The position numbers were made by a program, and so were the translations under genes. A model generated the notes under the pieces. That model ran no database searches and was not told the origin of the DNA. It saw nothing but the letters and a program-made list of their open reading frames with translations. Positions 24,285 to 33,774 of a stretch of 64,000 nt of DNA are shown here, piece after piece (position 1 is the stretch's first letter; each line of letters starts with the position of its first letter). Origin of the DNA: an uncultured Polaribacter sp. (GTDB taxonomy: Bacteria; Bacteroidota; Bacteroidia; Flavobacteriales; Flavobacteriaceae); contig NZ_CANMVP010000016.1 of assembly GCF_947501385.1 (NCBI RefSeq), forward strand, positions 1-64,000, read 5' to 3'.

Positions 24285-25877
24285 TTATTTTTTGAATTCA
24301 CTTGTAAAATGCAATTGAACAGTTGGATATTTATTTTGTGTCATTTGTATGGTAAATTCAGAATCTGCCAAAAATACCAACTGACCTTGTTTGTCTTTTG
24401 CTAAATAACGTTGTTTTACACGTTTAAAATTTTTAAATTCTTCATTTTTAGGATCTTCTGGTGCTACCCAACAGGCTTTGTGAACTTGTAAATTTTCATA
24501 GGTACATTTTGCACCATATTCGTGCTCTAATCTGTATTGAATTACTTCGTATTGCAAAGCACCAACCGTACCAATTACTCTACGTCCGTTCATTTCTAAG
24601 ACGAATAACTGCGCAACACCTTCATCCATCAATTGATCTAAACCTTTGTACAATTGTTTAGACTTCATTGGATCTGCATTGTTTACATAACGGAAATGTT
24701 CTGGAGAAAAGCTCGGTATTCCTTTAAAGTTTAATTGTTCTCCTTCTGTTAAGGTATCTCCAATTTTAAAGTTTCCTGTATCATGAATCCCTACAATATC
24801 TCCAGGAAAAGATTCGTCTACAATTTCTTTTTTCTCTGCAAAAAATGCATTCGGACTTGAAAACTTTACCTTCTTGCCATTTCTAACATGTAAATACGGT
24901 GAATTTCTTCTAAATACACCTGAAACAATTTTTATAAAAGCAAGTCTATCTCTATGTTTAGGATCCATATTTGCATGAATCTTAAAAACAAAACCTGTTA
25001 GTTTTTCTTCTTTAGAATCTACTAAACGTTCTTCTGCTTTTTTAGGTTGTGGTGACGGTGCAATTTCAATAAAAGCATCTAATAATTCTTTTACTCCGAA
25101 GTTATTTAAGGCAGAACCAAAAAATACAGGCTGTAGCGAACCGCTCAGGTATTCTTCTTGGTTGAATGGAGGATACACTTCGTCTATCAATTCTATTTCC
25201 TCTCGTAAAGTTTCTGCGGCAGTTTCTCCAATTATTTCATCCAATTGAGGATTTGATAAATCGTCAAACTCGATTCCTTCAGAGATAGAGGTTTTATTAT
25301 CACCAGAAAAAAGGTTTAATTTTTTCTCCCAAATATTATAGATTCCTTTAAAATCATACCCCATACCAATTGGGAAACTCATAGGAGTTACGCGCAAGCC
25401 TAATTTTTGCTCAACTTCATCTAATAAATCAAAAGCATCTTTACCTTCTCTATCTAATTTGTTGATAAAAACCAACATGGGGATGCTTCGCATTCTACAA
25501 ACTTCCACCAATTTTTCAGTTTGTGGTTCAACACCTTTTGCAACATCAATCACTACAATAACACTATCTACAGCAGTTAAAGTTCTAAATGTATCTTCTG
25601 CAAAATCTTTGTGACCAGGAGTATCTAAGATGTTTATTTTTTTGTCTTTGTAAATAAAAGCTAAGACAGAAGTTGCAACCGAAATTCCACGTTGACGTTC
25701 AATCTCCATAAAATCGGAAGTTGCTCCTTTTTTTATTTTATTGTTTTTTACAGCACCCGCTTCTTGAATTGCACCACCAAAAAGCAATAATTTTTCTGTC
25801 AATGTAGTTTTTCCTGCATCTGGATGCGAAATGATTCCAAATGTTCTTCTACGTGCTATTTCTTTTAAAAAATTCAT
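24285..25877 (-). CDS. prfC: peptide chain release factor 3
   Basis: A translational GTPase that recycles RF1/RF2 from the ribosome. The 530 residues match RF3 in length. The G domain contains [15 protein letters not shown] (G1), [10 protein letters not shown] (G2), [11 protein letters not shown] (G3), NKLDREG (G4), followed by RF3-specific domain II and III segments ([16 protein letters not shown], then [23 protein letters not shown]). The start at 25877 has a TATATTTG box 18 nt upstream. The downstream barrel gene follows after 2 bp. Confidence 0.97.
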   Translation of the reverse strand: MNFLKEIARRRTFGIISHPDAGKTTLTEKLLLFGGAIQEAGAVKNNKIKKGATSDFMEIERQRGISVATSVLAFIYKDKKINILDTPGHKDFAEDTFRTLTAVDSVIVVIDVAKGVEPQTEKLVEVCRMRSIPMLVFINKLDREGKDAFDLLDEVEQKLGLRVTPMSFPIGMGYDFKGIYNIWEKKLNLFSGDNKTSISEGIEFDDLSNPQLDEIIGETAAETLREEIELIDEVYPPFNQEEYLSGSLQPVFFGSALNNFGVKELLDAFIEIAPSPQPKKAEERLVDSKEEKLTGFVFKIHANMDPKHRDRLAFIKIVSGVFRRNSPYLHVRNGKKVKFSSPNAFFAEKKEIVDESFPGDIVGIHDTGNFKIGDTLTEGEQLNFKGIPSFSPEHFRYVNNADPMKSKQLYKGLDQLMDEGVAQLFVLEMNGRRVIGTVGALQYEVIQYRLEHEYGAKCTYENLQVHKACWVAPEDPKNEEFKNFKRVKQRYLAKDKQGQLVFLADSEFTIQMTQNKYPTVQLHFTSEFKK

Positions 25878-25894
25878 CTACAAATTTTGAGGTG

Positions 25895-25902
25895 CAAATA
25901 TA
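25895..25902 (-). promoter_or_regulatory. -7 box for prfC
   Basis: TATATTTG on the minus strand, 17 nt before the prfC ATG, matches the consensus; no TTG at 19 bp. Confidence 0.5.
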
Positions 25903-26037
25903 CATTTTATTCTATTGATTTTTGGTAAGATATTTAGACGCAAATTTTATGAACTTTAACAAATTATAATAGATGTTTTTAACATACAATCAAGGTTTTC
26001 TCCTTTTGGGAAATGTTTGAAAGACAAAGGGAGCTAA

Positions 26038-26739
26038 TCAATCTAAAATTTCTACTGTCATTCTAATATCTTCCAATGGCCATTCATCAACACCAACTTT
26101 TACCTTAGCTATTTTATCCATCGTGTCAAAGCCAGCAATTACTTCACCAAAAACAGTATGTTCATTATTTAAATGATGTGCACCGTTTCTATTATGAACA
26201 ATGTAAAATTCAAACGGATTCGATAATTTATTAGGGTTTTCTTCCCAATCTCGAGCAGCAGCCAAAGCACCATATTTGTGTTTTCTATTAGCCTTAAATT
26301 CGGGTTGTATGCGATAATTACCATACAACCTTCGTTGTTTTATGGTATAGGTTTCATCTGAGTTACCTCCTTGAATGACAAAGTTCTTAGCCACTCTATA
26401 AAATTCAGTGGTATTAAAATATTTAATTTTTGTAAGAAAGATAAAATTTGCTCTATGGATAGGAACATCCTTATATAAGCGGATTTTTATATTTCCAAAC
26501 TTGGTTTTAATACGTATTTTGGTTTCTTTGTTTTCTTTTCCATATTCAGTAAAAAAAGCTTCCACATTATCTTTATTTAAACTGTCCCAGGGTTTACTAA
26601 TTTTTTCTTCTAATTTCGATTTTGTATGTTCTTTTATGGTTGAAATTTTTGGCACATTTTTTTCGGATCCTTTTTCATTTTTACATTGAAAAAAGAAGAG
26701 TAGGAAAGTGGCAAAAAAAAGTAGTTTCAAAAATTTCAT
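26038..26739 (-). CDS. cyclophilin-type peptidyl-prolyl isomerase, lipoprotein
   Basis: A 233-residue envelope protein. The signal peptide ends in a lipobox-like FFQC with Cys19. After a lysine-rich linker, residues about 75-233 form a cyclophilin: IKIRLYKDVPIHRANFIFL, then FYRVAKNFVIQGGNSDE and NEHTVFGEVIAGFDTMDKIAKV. Some active-site positions differ from classical cyclophilin; the usual FHRVI reads FYRVA, so the catalytic Arg is kept. It probably helps fold periplasmic or outer-membrane proteins. It is divergent from idi. Confidence 0.88.
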   Translation of the reverse strand: MKFLKLLFFATFLLFFFQCKNEKGSEKNVPKISTIKEHTKSKLEEKISKPWDSLNKDNVEAFFTEYGKENKETKIRIKTKFGNIKIRLYKDVPIHRANFIFLTKIKYFNTTEFYRVAKNFVIQGGNSDETYTIKQRRLYGNYRIQPEFKANRKHKYGALAAARDWEENPNKLSNPFEFYIVHNRNGAHHLNNEHTVFGEVIAGFDTMDKIAKVKVGVDEWPLEDIRMTVEILD

Positions 26740-26760
26740 TTAAAAAGCGGTTTAAAGTTT

Positions 26761-26768
26761 CAAAGATA
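26761..26768 (-). promoter_or_regulatory. -7 box for the cyclophilin lipoprotein
   Basis: TATCTTTG on the minus strand, 21 nt before the ATG at 26739. Confidence 0.45.
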
Positions 26769-26832
26769 AATCATAGAAATAAAAGAATAGAAAAATCAAA
26801 TAGTTTTTATCTGTTATTGCTATTTCATTCCT

Positions 26833-26840
26833 TATTTTTG
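26833..26840 (+). promoter_or_regulatory. -7 box 5 nt before the idi start codon
   Basis: TATTTTTG followed by exactly 5 nt and then the ATG at 26846. Transcription would start at or next to the start codon, so a leaderless mRNA is likely. Confidence 0.5.
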
Positions 26841-26845
26841 TAATA

Positions 26846-27364
26846 ATGGAAGAACACGTAATTTTAGTAGATACAAACGACCAACCAATTGGTTTGATGG
26901 AAAAAATAGAGGCACATGAAAAAGCGGTATTGCACAGAGCTTTTTCAGTTTTTATTTTTAATGAAAAAGGAGAATTAATGTTACAACAAAGAGCCGCTTC
27001 TAAATACCATTCGCCATTGTTATGGACAAATACTTGTTGTTCTCATCAAAGAGATGGAGAAAGTAATGTTGAGGCTGGAAGAAGACGTTTGCAAGAAGAA
27101 ATGGGATTTACGACTGAATTAAAAGAAGTTTTTTCTTTTATTTACAAAGCTCCTTTTGATAATGGTTTGACAGAGCATGAATTAGACCATGTTATGATTG
27201 GTCGATATGATGAGGCTCCTAATTTGAACAATGAAGAAGTTGAAGCTTATAAATGGATGACTTTAGAAAATGTTAAAAACGACATTGATGAAAACCCTAC
27301 GGAATATACAGCTTGGTTTAAAATTATTTTTGATAAATCTTATAAAAAGTTAACAAATGCCTAA
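26846..27364 (+). CDS. idi: isopentenyl-diphosphate delta-isomerase, type I
   Basis: Interconverts isopentenyl and dimethylallyl diphosphate, supplying isoprenoid precursors. The 172 residues form a NUDIX-fold type I IDI: RAFSVFIFNEKGELMLQQRA, then the active-site Cys in TNTCCSH (Cys64/65), the catalytic Glu in TEHELDHV (near 110-112) and RRRLQEEMGF. Length is typical. The stop overlaps the start of the next gene by 8 bp, indicating translational coupling with a pterin-type enzyme of another pathway. Confidence 0.96.
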   Translation: MEEHVILVDTNDQPIGLMEKIEAHEKAVLHRAFSVFIFNEKGELMLQQRAASKYHSPLLWTNTCCSHQRDGESNVEAGRRRLQEEMGFTTELKEVFSFIYKAPFDNGLTEHELDHVMIGRYDEAPNLNNEEVEAYKWMTLENVKNDIDENPTEYTAWFKIIFDKSYKKLTNA

Positions 27365-27770
27365 GGTTACTGTTCATAGAAAAGCGCATTTTAATGCGGC
27401 ACATAGATTGTATAGAAAAGATTGGAGTGATGAAAAAAACTTCGAAATTTTCAATAAGTGTAGCAATCCTAATTTTCATGGTCACAACTACGAACTCATT
27501 GTTTCTTTAACAGGAGAAATTGATAGGGAAACAGGCTATGTTTTTGATTTAGGGATTTTAAAAAATCACATAAAAGCTGAAATTGAAGACTGTTTCGATC
27601 ATAAAAATTTAAATTTAGAAGTTGCTGAATTTAAAGATTTAAATCCTACAGCAGAAAATATATCTGTAGTTACTTATAACAAACTAAGAAAATTATTACC
27701 TAAACATTTAGACCTTACAATTACATTGTATGAAACTCCAAGAAATTTTGTGAGTTATTCTGGAGATTAA
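27357..27770 (+). CDS. queD: 6-carboxytetrahydropterin / 6-pyruvoyltetrahydropterin synthase family
   Basis: A 137-residue member of the PTPS/QueD family, which converts 7,8-dihydroneopterin triphosphate in queuosine or biopterin synthesis. Zinc ligands are His16 (FNAAH), His41 and His43 (FHGHNY), the likely catalytic Cys is Cys35, and the C-terminal ETPRNFVSY is the family ending. The spacing between His16 and the HGH pair is long, as in eukaryote-like PTPS, so QueD versus PTPS cannot be settled here. It overlaps idi by 8 bp and is followed by a terminator. Confidence 0.87.
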   Translation: MPKVTVHRKAHFNAAHRLYRKDWSDEKNFEIFNKCSNPNFHGHNYELIVSLTGEIDRETGYVFDLGILKNHIKAEIEDCFDHKNLNLEVAEFKDLNPTAENISVVTYNKLRKLLPKHLDLTITLYETPRNFVSYSGD

Positions 27771-27799
27771 ATACACTAAAGATGAAAATTAGCATATAA

Positions 27800-27826
27800 A
27801 AAAAGCCTCCAAATTGGAGGCTTTTT
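27800..27826. terminator. bidirectional terminator between queD and the M1 peptidase
   Basis: A perfect 11-bp stem AAAAAGCCTCC/GGAGGCTTTTT with a 5-nt loop between convergent genes. Confidence 0.9.
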
Positions 27827-27843
27827 ACATATTTAAGAAAGAA

Positions 27844-30048
27844 TTAATTCTTTGTTTTTTTCTTCATATCATCAAACTTATCACCAACTTTTTTAGGCCA
27901 GCTATTGTTTGAAGTATCTACATCTGCAGTTTCAAAATCTGGATCTACCACAATTTTAGTAATTTCTTGTGTAGAAGCAAATACTCTTTTTACAGAAGCA
28001 TCATTCTTCATCCAAATTTGCGCAGGAAACGTTTCTCTTTTTGTTGTTCCATCAGCATAGGTTAATTCTACAATAATAGGCATTATTAAGCCTCCTGGTT
28101 TTTCAAACTCTACAGAATAGATGTAAGAAGGTACTTCTTTACCATCAGCATAAGTATCCATAGCCCTTGCATTTGCATCTTCTTTTTTATCAGTAATATA
28201 TACTAGATCACCTAATCCGTCAAAATACTGTTTGTATTGTACTTTTAACTTTTTTACTCTTTCGTTTGGTTTGTCTGTTAAGTACAAAGGCTTCACTTCT
28301 TTGATACCAATGTCTGTGACGTCTGTTGTATAAAACCAACCTCTAAAAAACCAATCTAAATCCATTGCAGAAGCATCTTCCATAGATCTAAAGAAATCTT
28401 CTGGAGTTGGGTGTTTAAACATCCATCTTTGAGAATACGTTCTAAATGCATAATCGAACAATTCTGGTCCCATAATTGTCTTTCTTAACATATATAAACC
28501 AGCAGCTGGTTTAGAATATGCATTTGGACCAAATTGCTTTACATAGTCTCCTTGTGACATAATCGGAGAGATATTCGATTGGTCTCCGCCCATATATCTT
28601 GTAATTTCTTTTGCTGGATTTGAAGCAAATAATTCAGGATCATATACATCTTCCGCTAAAATTTCTACGAAAGAGTTTAAACCTTCATCCATCCAAGTCC
28701 ATTGTCTTTCATCAGAATTTACAATCATTGGGAAAAAGTTATGTCCAACTTCATGAATAATTACACCTAACATTCCTTTTTTAGTTCTGTCAGAATATGT
28801 TCCGTCTGGATTTGGTCTCCCAAAGTTGAAACAAATCATTGGATACTCCATTCCTTGTCTTTCTGAATGTACTGAAACTGCTTTAGGATAAGGATAATCA
28901 AACGTTAATTTAGAATACTCTATCAATGTAGTAGCAACTGCTCTTGTAGAATGCTCTTCCCATAAAGGATTACCTTCTTTAGGATACAAAGAAGTTGCCA
29001 TTACCGTTTTACCATTGATATTTACAGCCATGGCATCCCAAATGTATTTTCTTGAAGTCGCAAATGCGTAATCTCTTACGTTTTTAGCTTTGTATTTCCA
29101 AGTTTTAGTTCTTGTTGCACGTACTTTTTCAGCTGCTTCAGCTTCTTCTTGTGTTACAATTAATACAGGATTGTCATAAGTTTTTCTAGCTTTTTCTAAA
29201 CGTTTGCGTTGTGTTTTAGTCAATACATTTTTTTCATTTTGTAAAGAACCTGTTGCTTCAACAATATGATCTGCAGGTACGGTTAAGTTTACTTCGTAGT
29301 CTCCAAATTCTAAAGCGAATTCACTACGTCCCCAGAATTGCATGTTTTGCCATCCTTCTACATTATTGTATACACAAAGTCTTGGAAAAAATTGAGCAAT
29401 TGTATAATTGTTATTTCCGTCAGGAAATGTTTCTAACCCAGAACGGCCACCATCTTTATTGATGTCATTAATTAAGTAATTCCACTGAATTCTAAATTCG
29501 AAAACTTTACCAGGTGCCAATGCTTGTGGTAAATTGATACGCATCATGGTTCTATTGATGGTGTTAGATAATGGTTTGCCATTACTTTCTACTTTTGTAA
29601 TGTTATAACCAAAACCTTTCTTTTGCTTCATAAAAGAATTTTTGAAATTATCTGGTGTAATAAATGCAGAAGCACCATTTGATGAAGCTAATGGAGTTTT
29701 AGAATCATCTGCTCTCATATTCTGATCTAACTGCACCCATAAATATTCTAATTTGTCTTTAGAATTGTTGTGGTATGTAATTTTCTCATCACCGTAAATT
29801 CTGTTAGCACTTTCGTCTAAACGAATGTCCATTACATAATCTACTTTTTGTTGTGTATATTGATGGCCCGGTGCACCAGAAGCAGCATGTTGGTCGTTTG
29901 GTGTAGCCAAAACATCTTTTAATTGCCTAAATTTGTTTTGGTCTGTATGACCTTGTTGAGTTTTTTTTCCCTCTATTTTAGTTTCTTGCGCTATGGTTGC
30001 AAAAGAAACAAAGAAAAGAGAAAATACTAATAAAGAAATTTTTTTCAT
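27844..30048 (-). CDS. M1-family metallopeptidase (paralogue a)
   Basis: Predicted exported zinc aminopeptidase of 734 residues. The signal peptide is MKKISLLVFSLFFVSFATIAQ. The catalytic zinc site is HEVGH at 432-436 with the third ligand Glu455 in TWMDEGLNSF, an exact HEXXH-18-E spacing. The GAMEN exopeptidase motif of classical M1 enzymes is replaced by RQGMEYPMICF. The C-terminal part (about 590-720) is a beta-rich region without a sorting signal that I can see. It is a tandem paralogue of the next gene upstream, and the two look more than half identical by eye. Likely roles are peptide scavenging or surface protein turnover. Confidence 0.9.
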   Translation of the reverse strand: MKKISLLVFSLFFVSFATIAQETKIEGKKTQQGHTDQNKFRQLKDVLATPNDQHAASGAPGHQYTQQKVDYVMDIRLDESANRIYGDEKITYHNNSKDKLEYLWVQLDQNMRADDSKTPLASSNGASAFITPDNFKNSFMKQKKGFGYNITKVESNGKPLSNTINRTMMRINLPQALAPGKVFEFRIQWNYLINDINKDGGRSGLETFPDGNNNYTIAQFFPRLCVYNNVEGWQNMQFWGRSEFALEFGDYEVNLTVPADHIVEATGSLQNEKNVLTKTQRKRLEKARKTYDNPVLIVTQEEAEAAEKVRATRTKTWKYKAKNVRDYAFATSRKYIWDAMAVNINGKTVMATSLYPKEGNPLWEEHSTRAVATTLIEYSKLTFDYPYPKAVSVHSERQGMEYPMICFNFGRPNPDGTYSDRTKKGMLGVIIHEVGHNFFPMIVNSDERQWTWMDEGLNSFVEILAEDVYDPELFASNPAKEITRYMGGDQSNISPIMSQGDYVKQFGPNAYSKPAAGLYMLRKTIMGPELFDYAFRTYSQRWMFKHPTPEDFFRSMEDASAMDLDWFFRGWFYTTDVTDIGIKEVKPLYLTDKPNERVKKLKVQYKQYFDGLGDLVYITDKKEDANARAMDTYADGKEVPSYIYSVEFEKPGGLIMPIIVELTYADGTTKRETFPAQIWMKNDASVKRVFASTQEITKIVVDPDFETADVDTSNNSWPKKVGDKFDDMKKKTKN

Positions 30049-30142
30049 ATTATCTGAATTGATTTTAAAATGTGGTCTAAATTAAGCATATATCGGCGAA
30101 TTCGTTAAATGTTGTTAAAATTTTAACAAATCTTTATAAAAA

Positions 30143-30173
30143 AATAAGCGATGTGGTCTCCACATCGCTTATT
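30143..30173 (-). terminator. hairpin terminator between the tandem M1 genes
   Basis: A perfect 14-bp stem (30143-30156 with 30160-30173) with a TCT loop, 22 nt beyond the stop of paralogue b. It suggests the two M1 genes are at least partly separate transcripts. Confidence 0.85.
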
Positions 30174-30195
30174 AAAAGTTGTATTTTGATGAAAA

Positions 30196-32325
30196 TTAAT
30201 TCTTCATCTTTGTTTTAAATGAATTGAATTTATCTTTTTCTTGTGAAGGAAAGCTATTGTTAGACAAGTCTACATCTGCTGTTTCTAAATCTGGATCTAT
30301 CACAATTTTAGTAATTTGTTTATCTGAATGTATAGCTTTTGTTACTGAGCTATCATTGTATCTCCAAATTTGCGCAGGATATGTTTTTTTCTCCTTAGTA
30401 CCATCATCATACGTATATTCTACAATAATTGGCATTACCAAACCACCAGGTTTGTTAAAAGTAATTTCATAAAAATATTTAGCCTTTGCATCTTTCGGTT
30501 TATTCATTTGCAATCCTTCGCTTTTATCTTCAATAAATTTTACACTTTCATCACCATCATTTTCAGCATAGAATTTTCTTACTGTTTCGATGCCAATATC
30601 TGTAACGTCTGTTGTGTAAAACCAACCTCTCCAAAACCAATCTAAATCTACACCAGATGCATCTTCCATAGATCTAAAGAAATCTGCAGGCGTTGGGTGT
30701 TTAAATTTCCATCTTTGAGAATAAGTTTGAAATGCATAATCGAATAGTTCTTTGCCCATGATAGTTTCTCGTAACATCCATAAACCAGTGGCTGGTTTGC
30801 CGTAAGCGTTGTTACCAAAACTATAGACATTGTCTCCTTTAGACATAATTGGAGCAATTCTAGATTGATCTCCACTCATATAACCAACAATATTTTTAGG
30901 ATATCCTCTTGTGATTGGAAAGTTTTCATCATAATCTTTTTCTGCCAACATTTCCATAAATGAATTCAAGCCTTCGTCCATCCAAGTCCATTGTCTTTCG
31001 TCTGAATTTACAATCATTGGAAAGAAATTATGGCCAACTTCATGAATTGTTACTTTTATCATTCTGTATTTTGTTCTATCAGAATAGGTTCCATCTGCAT
31101 TGGGTCTTCCAGGATTGAAACAAATTTGTGGATATTCCATTCCCATTTGTCCGTCTACAGAAATGGCTTTATGATACGGATAATCAAACGTATATCGAGA
31201 ATAGGTTTTTAATGTTTGTGCAACGGCTCTTGTAGAGTGTTCACCATACAACGGATTTGCTTCTTTAGAGTATAAAGATTCTGCCATCACTGTTTTACCA
31301 TTGATATCTACAGCCATCGCATCAAAAATAAATTTCCTAGAACTTGCAAAGGCATAATCTCTTACGTTTTCTGCGAAGAATTTCCAAGTTTTCGTCTTTT
31401 TAGAGCGACTTTTTTCAATTTTTTCTGCTTCTTCCTGCGTTCTAATAATTACAGGGTTGTCGAATGTTTTTCTAGCTTTTTCTATTCTCTTTAATTCTGT
31501 TTTAGTAAAAACATCTTTTGGGTTTTGTAAAACACCTGTTGCGCCTAGCATGTGATCTTTTGGTGTAGTAATGTTTACTGTAAAGTCTCCAAATTCTAGC
31601 GCGAATTCACTTCTTCCCCAGAATTGATCATTTTGCCATCCTTCTACATTATCATACACACATAATCTTGGATAGAATTGTGCAATTACATAATTATTAT
31701 TGCCATCTGCAGGAAAGTTTTCATAACCAGATCTACCCCCTTGCGTTCTGTGGTTATTGATGTTGTACCACCATTTTATTTTGAATTTAAATTTCTCTCC
31801 AGAAGCTAATGGTTTTGGTAAATCGATACGCATCATCGTCTGGTTTACAATATGAGCTAGTTTACTGCCATTTATATTTGTAACACTTTCAATTTTAAAA
31901 CCGCCATCAAAAGCTTCATCAGAATAGTTGCTATCAAATCTCTTTTTAGATGTTGTTTTAGGAATTCTACTGGGTTGAATATCTGGTGTCTTAGAATCTG
32001 CAGCTCTCATATTTTGGTCTAACTGTACCCATAAATAAGGCAAAGTATCGTCTGAATTATTATGATACGTAATCATTTCATTCCCGTATATTCTGGTGTT
32101 ATCATCGTCTAAAACAATGTCCATCGTATAATCTACTTTTTGCTGCGTATATTTGATACCTGGTGCACCAGAAGCAGTTCTTTGTAGATTTGGTGTTGGC
32201 AAAAGGTCTTTCATTTGCCTAAATTTGTTCTGATTTGTATGGCCTTCTTTGGTTTTAGTCTCTTGCCCAAAAGTAGCACTTGTAAAAAATACAATAGAAA
32301 GGATTAGTAGCCCTAATTTTTTCAT
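30196..32325 (-). CDS. M1-family metallopeptidase (paralogue b)
   Basis: A 709-residue exported zinc peptidase and tandem duplicate of the gene downstream. The signal peptide is MKKLGLLILSIVFFTSATFGQ. The zinc site is HEVGH at 428-432 with Glu451, and MEYPQICFNPG stands where GAMEN would be. It diverges from paralogue a mainly in residues 125-165 and near the C-terminus (590-700), where substrate or surface contacts might differ. Upstream on the same strand come a DUF6702 protein and two carboxypeptidase-regulatory-domain proteins. Confidence 0.9.
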   Translation of the reverse strand: MKKLGLLILSIVFFTSATFGQETKTKEGHTNQNKFRQMKDLLPTPNLQRTASGAPGIKYTQQKVDYTMDIVLDDDNTRIYGNEMITYHNNSDDTLPYLWVQLDQNMRAADSKTPDIQPSRIPKTTSKKRFDSNYSDEAFDGGFKIESVTNINGSKLAHIVNQTMMRIDLPKPLASGEKFKFKIKWWYNINNHRTQGGRSGYENFPADGNNNYVIAQFYPRLCVYDNVEGWQNDQFWGRSEFALEFGDFTVNITTPKDHMLGATGVLQNPKDVFTKTELKRIEKARKTFDNPVIIRTQEEAEKIEKSRSKKTKTWKFFAENVRDYAFASSRKFIFDAMAVDINGKTVMAESLYSKEANPLYGEHSTRAVAQTLKTYSRYTFDYPYHKAISVDGQMGMEYPQICFNPGRPNADGTYSDRTKYRMIKVTIHEVGHNFFPMIVNSDERQWTWMDEGLNSFMEMLAEKDYDENFPITRGYPKNIVGYMSGDQSRIAPIMSKGDNVYSFGNNAYGKPATGLWMLRETIMGKELFDYAFQTYSQRWKFKHPTPADFFRSMEDASGVDLDWFWRGWFYTTDVTDIGIETVRKFYAENDGDESVKFIEDKSEGLQMNKPKDAKAKYFYEITFNKPGGLVMPIIVEYTYDDGTKEKKTYPAQIWRYNDSSVTKAIHSDKQITKIVIDPDLETADVDLSNNSFPSQEKDKFNSFKTKMKN

Positions 32326-32356
32326 AATTTGAAGTTTCTGGTGGTTAATATTAATT

Positions 32357-32854
32357 TTAATATGTTAATGTTTCTTGGTATTTGTCTTTAGAAAGTAAAA
32401 CACTTTTATTTTTTTTGCCAACCTTAGATTTTATTAAATTTTGTTGTTCAGGAAAATGTTTTAATAAAATTTTATTAGTTACTTCTATAGTTGTAACCGT
32501 TGGTATATCTTCTATTTCTAAGTAAAAAAAAACCAAATCTCCTTCGTATTCTTTACCAATATAATTAAATTCTTTTGAAGCAGCATCTACTTTAAATTGT
32601 AATTTGCTTTTTAGGTATTTTTCAAAATAAACATCGTTATTTTTTAGTTCTTTATTGGTAGTTAATTGGAGATCTATATGGTAATCTTTGTTGAGTGCAA
32701 GTTCAATATCGTCCATAAAAACATTGATGATTATTTGAACAGATTTTGTTTCACTTTTATATTTAATTTGAGTCAAACTCAAATAATATTTGTGTGCAGA
32801 GAATGCTAAAAATGATACTACGAAAAGAAGTACAAGCGTTTTTTTTAATTTCAT
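32357..32854 (-). CDS. DUF6702 family protein
   Basis: A 165-residue exported protein. It starts with the ATG at 32854; the in-frame TTG at 32866 is less likely. A signal peptide or anchor (KKTLVLLFVVSFLAFSAHKYY) is followed by LTQIKYKSETKSVQIIINVFMDDIELAL, the conserved block of DUF6702. Members are usually found right next to M1 peptidase genes in Flavobacteria, as here (31 bp from paralogue b), so a joint role in secreted peptidase function is likely, but nothing is known. The C-terminus is Lys-rich. Confidence 0.78.
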   Translation of the reverse strand: MKLKKTLVLLFVVSFLAFSAHKYYLSLTQIKYKSETKSVQIIINVFMDDIELALNKDYHIDLQLTTNKELKNNDVYFEKYLKSKLQFKVDAASKEFNYIGKEYEGDLVFFYLEIEDIPTVTTIEVTNKILLKHFPEQQNLIKSKVGKKNKSVLLSKDKYQETLTY

Positions 32855-32883
32855 ATCAACATACAAACAATTAATGAGCCAAA

Positions 32884-33687
32884 TTACTCTTTTTTTATAA
32901 TTTTTAAATAAGATTTACTTTCCGTTTGAAAAATTTTAATGATATCTAAGACTTTTCCATCTTTGTGAAGTTTTTCAATTCCTAAAGGATTGCAATATTC
33001 TAAGAAGTGAAAATATTTATCTATAGGAATTTTTAACTTCTCAAAAAAGAATTTTTCACCCAATTCTGACATGATTTTATAAGGAAACTGTTTCTTCCTA
33101 GCCAATTCTTTTCTAAGTGCCCATAACCTTTCTGAGTCTTTAAATGGCATTACCACAGCCGCGCCAGCGCCCGCAAAATTTGCTGTAGGATCTGTATTGT
33201 TTACTGGAGGTTTCATTTTATCAATATGATCATCTGGGGCAACAACATTCATATCAATATCAGAAAAATCTAGCAGATCATTTAAGAGGGAATCTTTTTT
33301 ATTGGTTGGTACATTTTTAGAATCGATGCCCAATCTACCAGATAAATTATGTCTCTTTAGCTCAAAGGTATCTAAAACAACCGTGCTGTAGGTTAATTTT
33401 ACATCTACGAATTTGTTAGCCAGATTATTTTTGTTGATAATGATAAACTTTGTAATGTGTTGTATCGAAGAAATGCGTAAAGAATCGCCTGTTTTTACAA
33501 AAATTCTAAACTCACCATCATCTGATGAAAAAGTACCTTGATTTGTTTTTAAGTTGATAATATTTGCGTTTTTAACAGTACTTAAAGAGTCTGTAACTTT
33601 ACCGTTTATGATGGTTCTTCTCAGTTGAGAAAAACTAGAAAAAGAAATAAAACTTAATAAAAATAGTAGTGGTAATTTTTTAATCAT
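32884..33687 (-). CDS. secreted carboxypeptidase-regulatory-like domain protein (paralogue 1)
   Basis: A 267-residue exported protein. After a signal peptide (FISFSSFSQ) residues 24-110 form a carboxypeptidase-regulatory-like (CarboxypepD_reg) fold: INGKVTDSLSTVKNANIINL, then NQGTFSSDDGEFRIFVKTGDSLRISSIQH. The rest is specific to this small family, including the ELKRHDLSGRLGIDSK segment and a helical C-terminus. Such domains usually precede TonB receptors; here it stands without a barrel. It is a paralogue of the next upstream gene and lies 29 bp from the DUF6702 gene. Confidence 0.77.
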   Translation of the reverse strand: MIKKLPLLFLLSFISFSSFSQLRRTIINGKVTDSLSTVKNANIINLKTNQGTFSSDDGEFRIFVKTGDSLRISSIQHITKFIIINKNNLANKFVDVKLTYSTVVLDTFELKRHNLSGRLGIDSKNVPTNKKDSLLNDLLDFSDIDMNVVAPDDHIDKMKPPVNNTDPTANFAGAGAAVVMPFKDSERLWALRKELARKKQFPYKIMSELGEKFFFEKLKIPIDKYFHFLEYCNPLGIEKLHKDGKVLDIIKIFQTESKSYLKIIKKE

Positions 33688-33774
33688 TTGATAAAGTTTG
33701 GGGATCTAAACAAATTTCGGAATTTGATTCTTTAAAAATATGAAAATCATTGGTAAACTTGTGTTAAAACACTT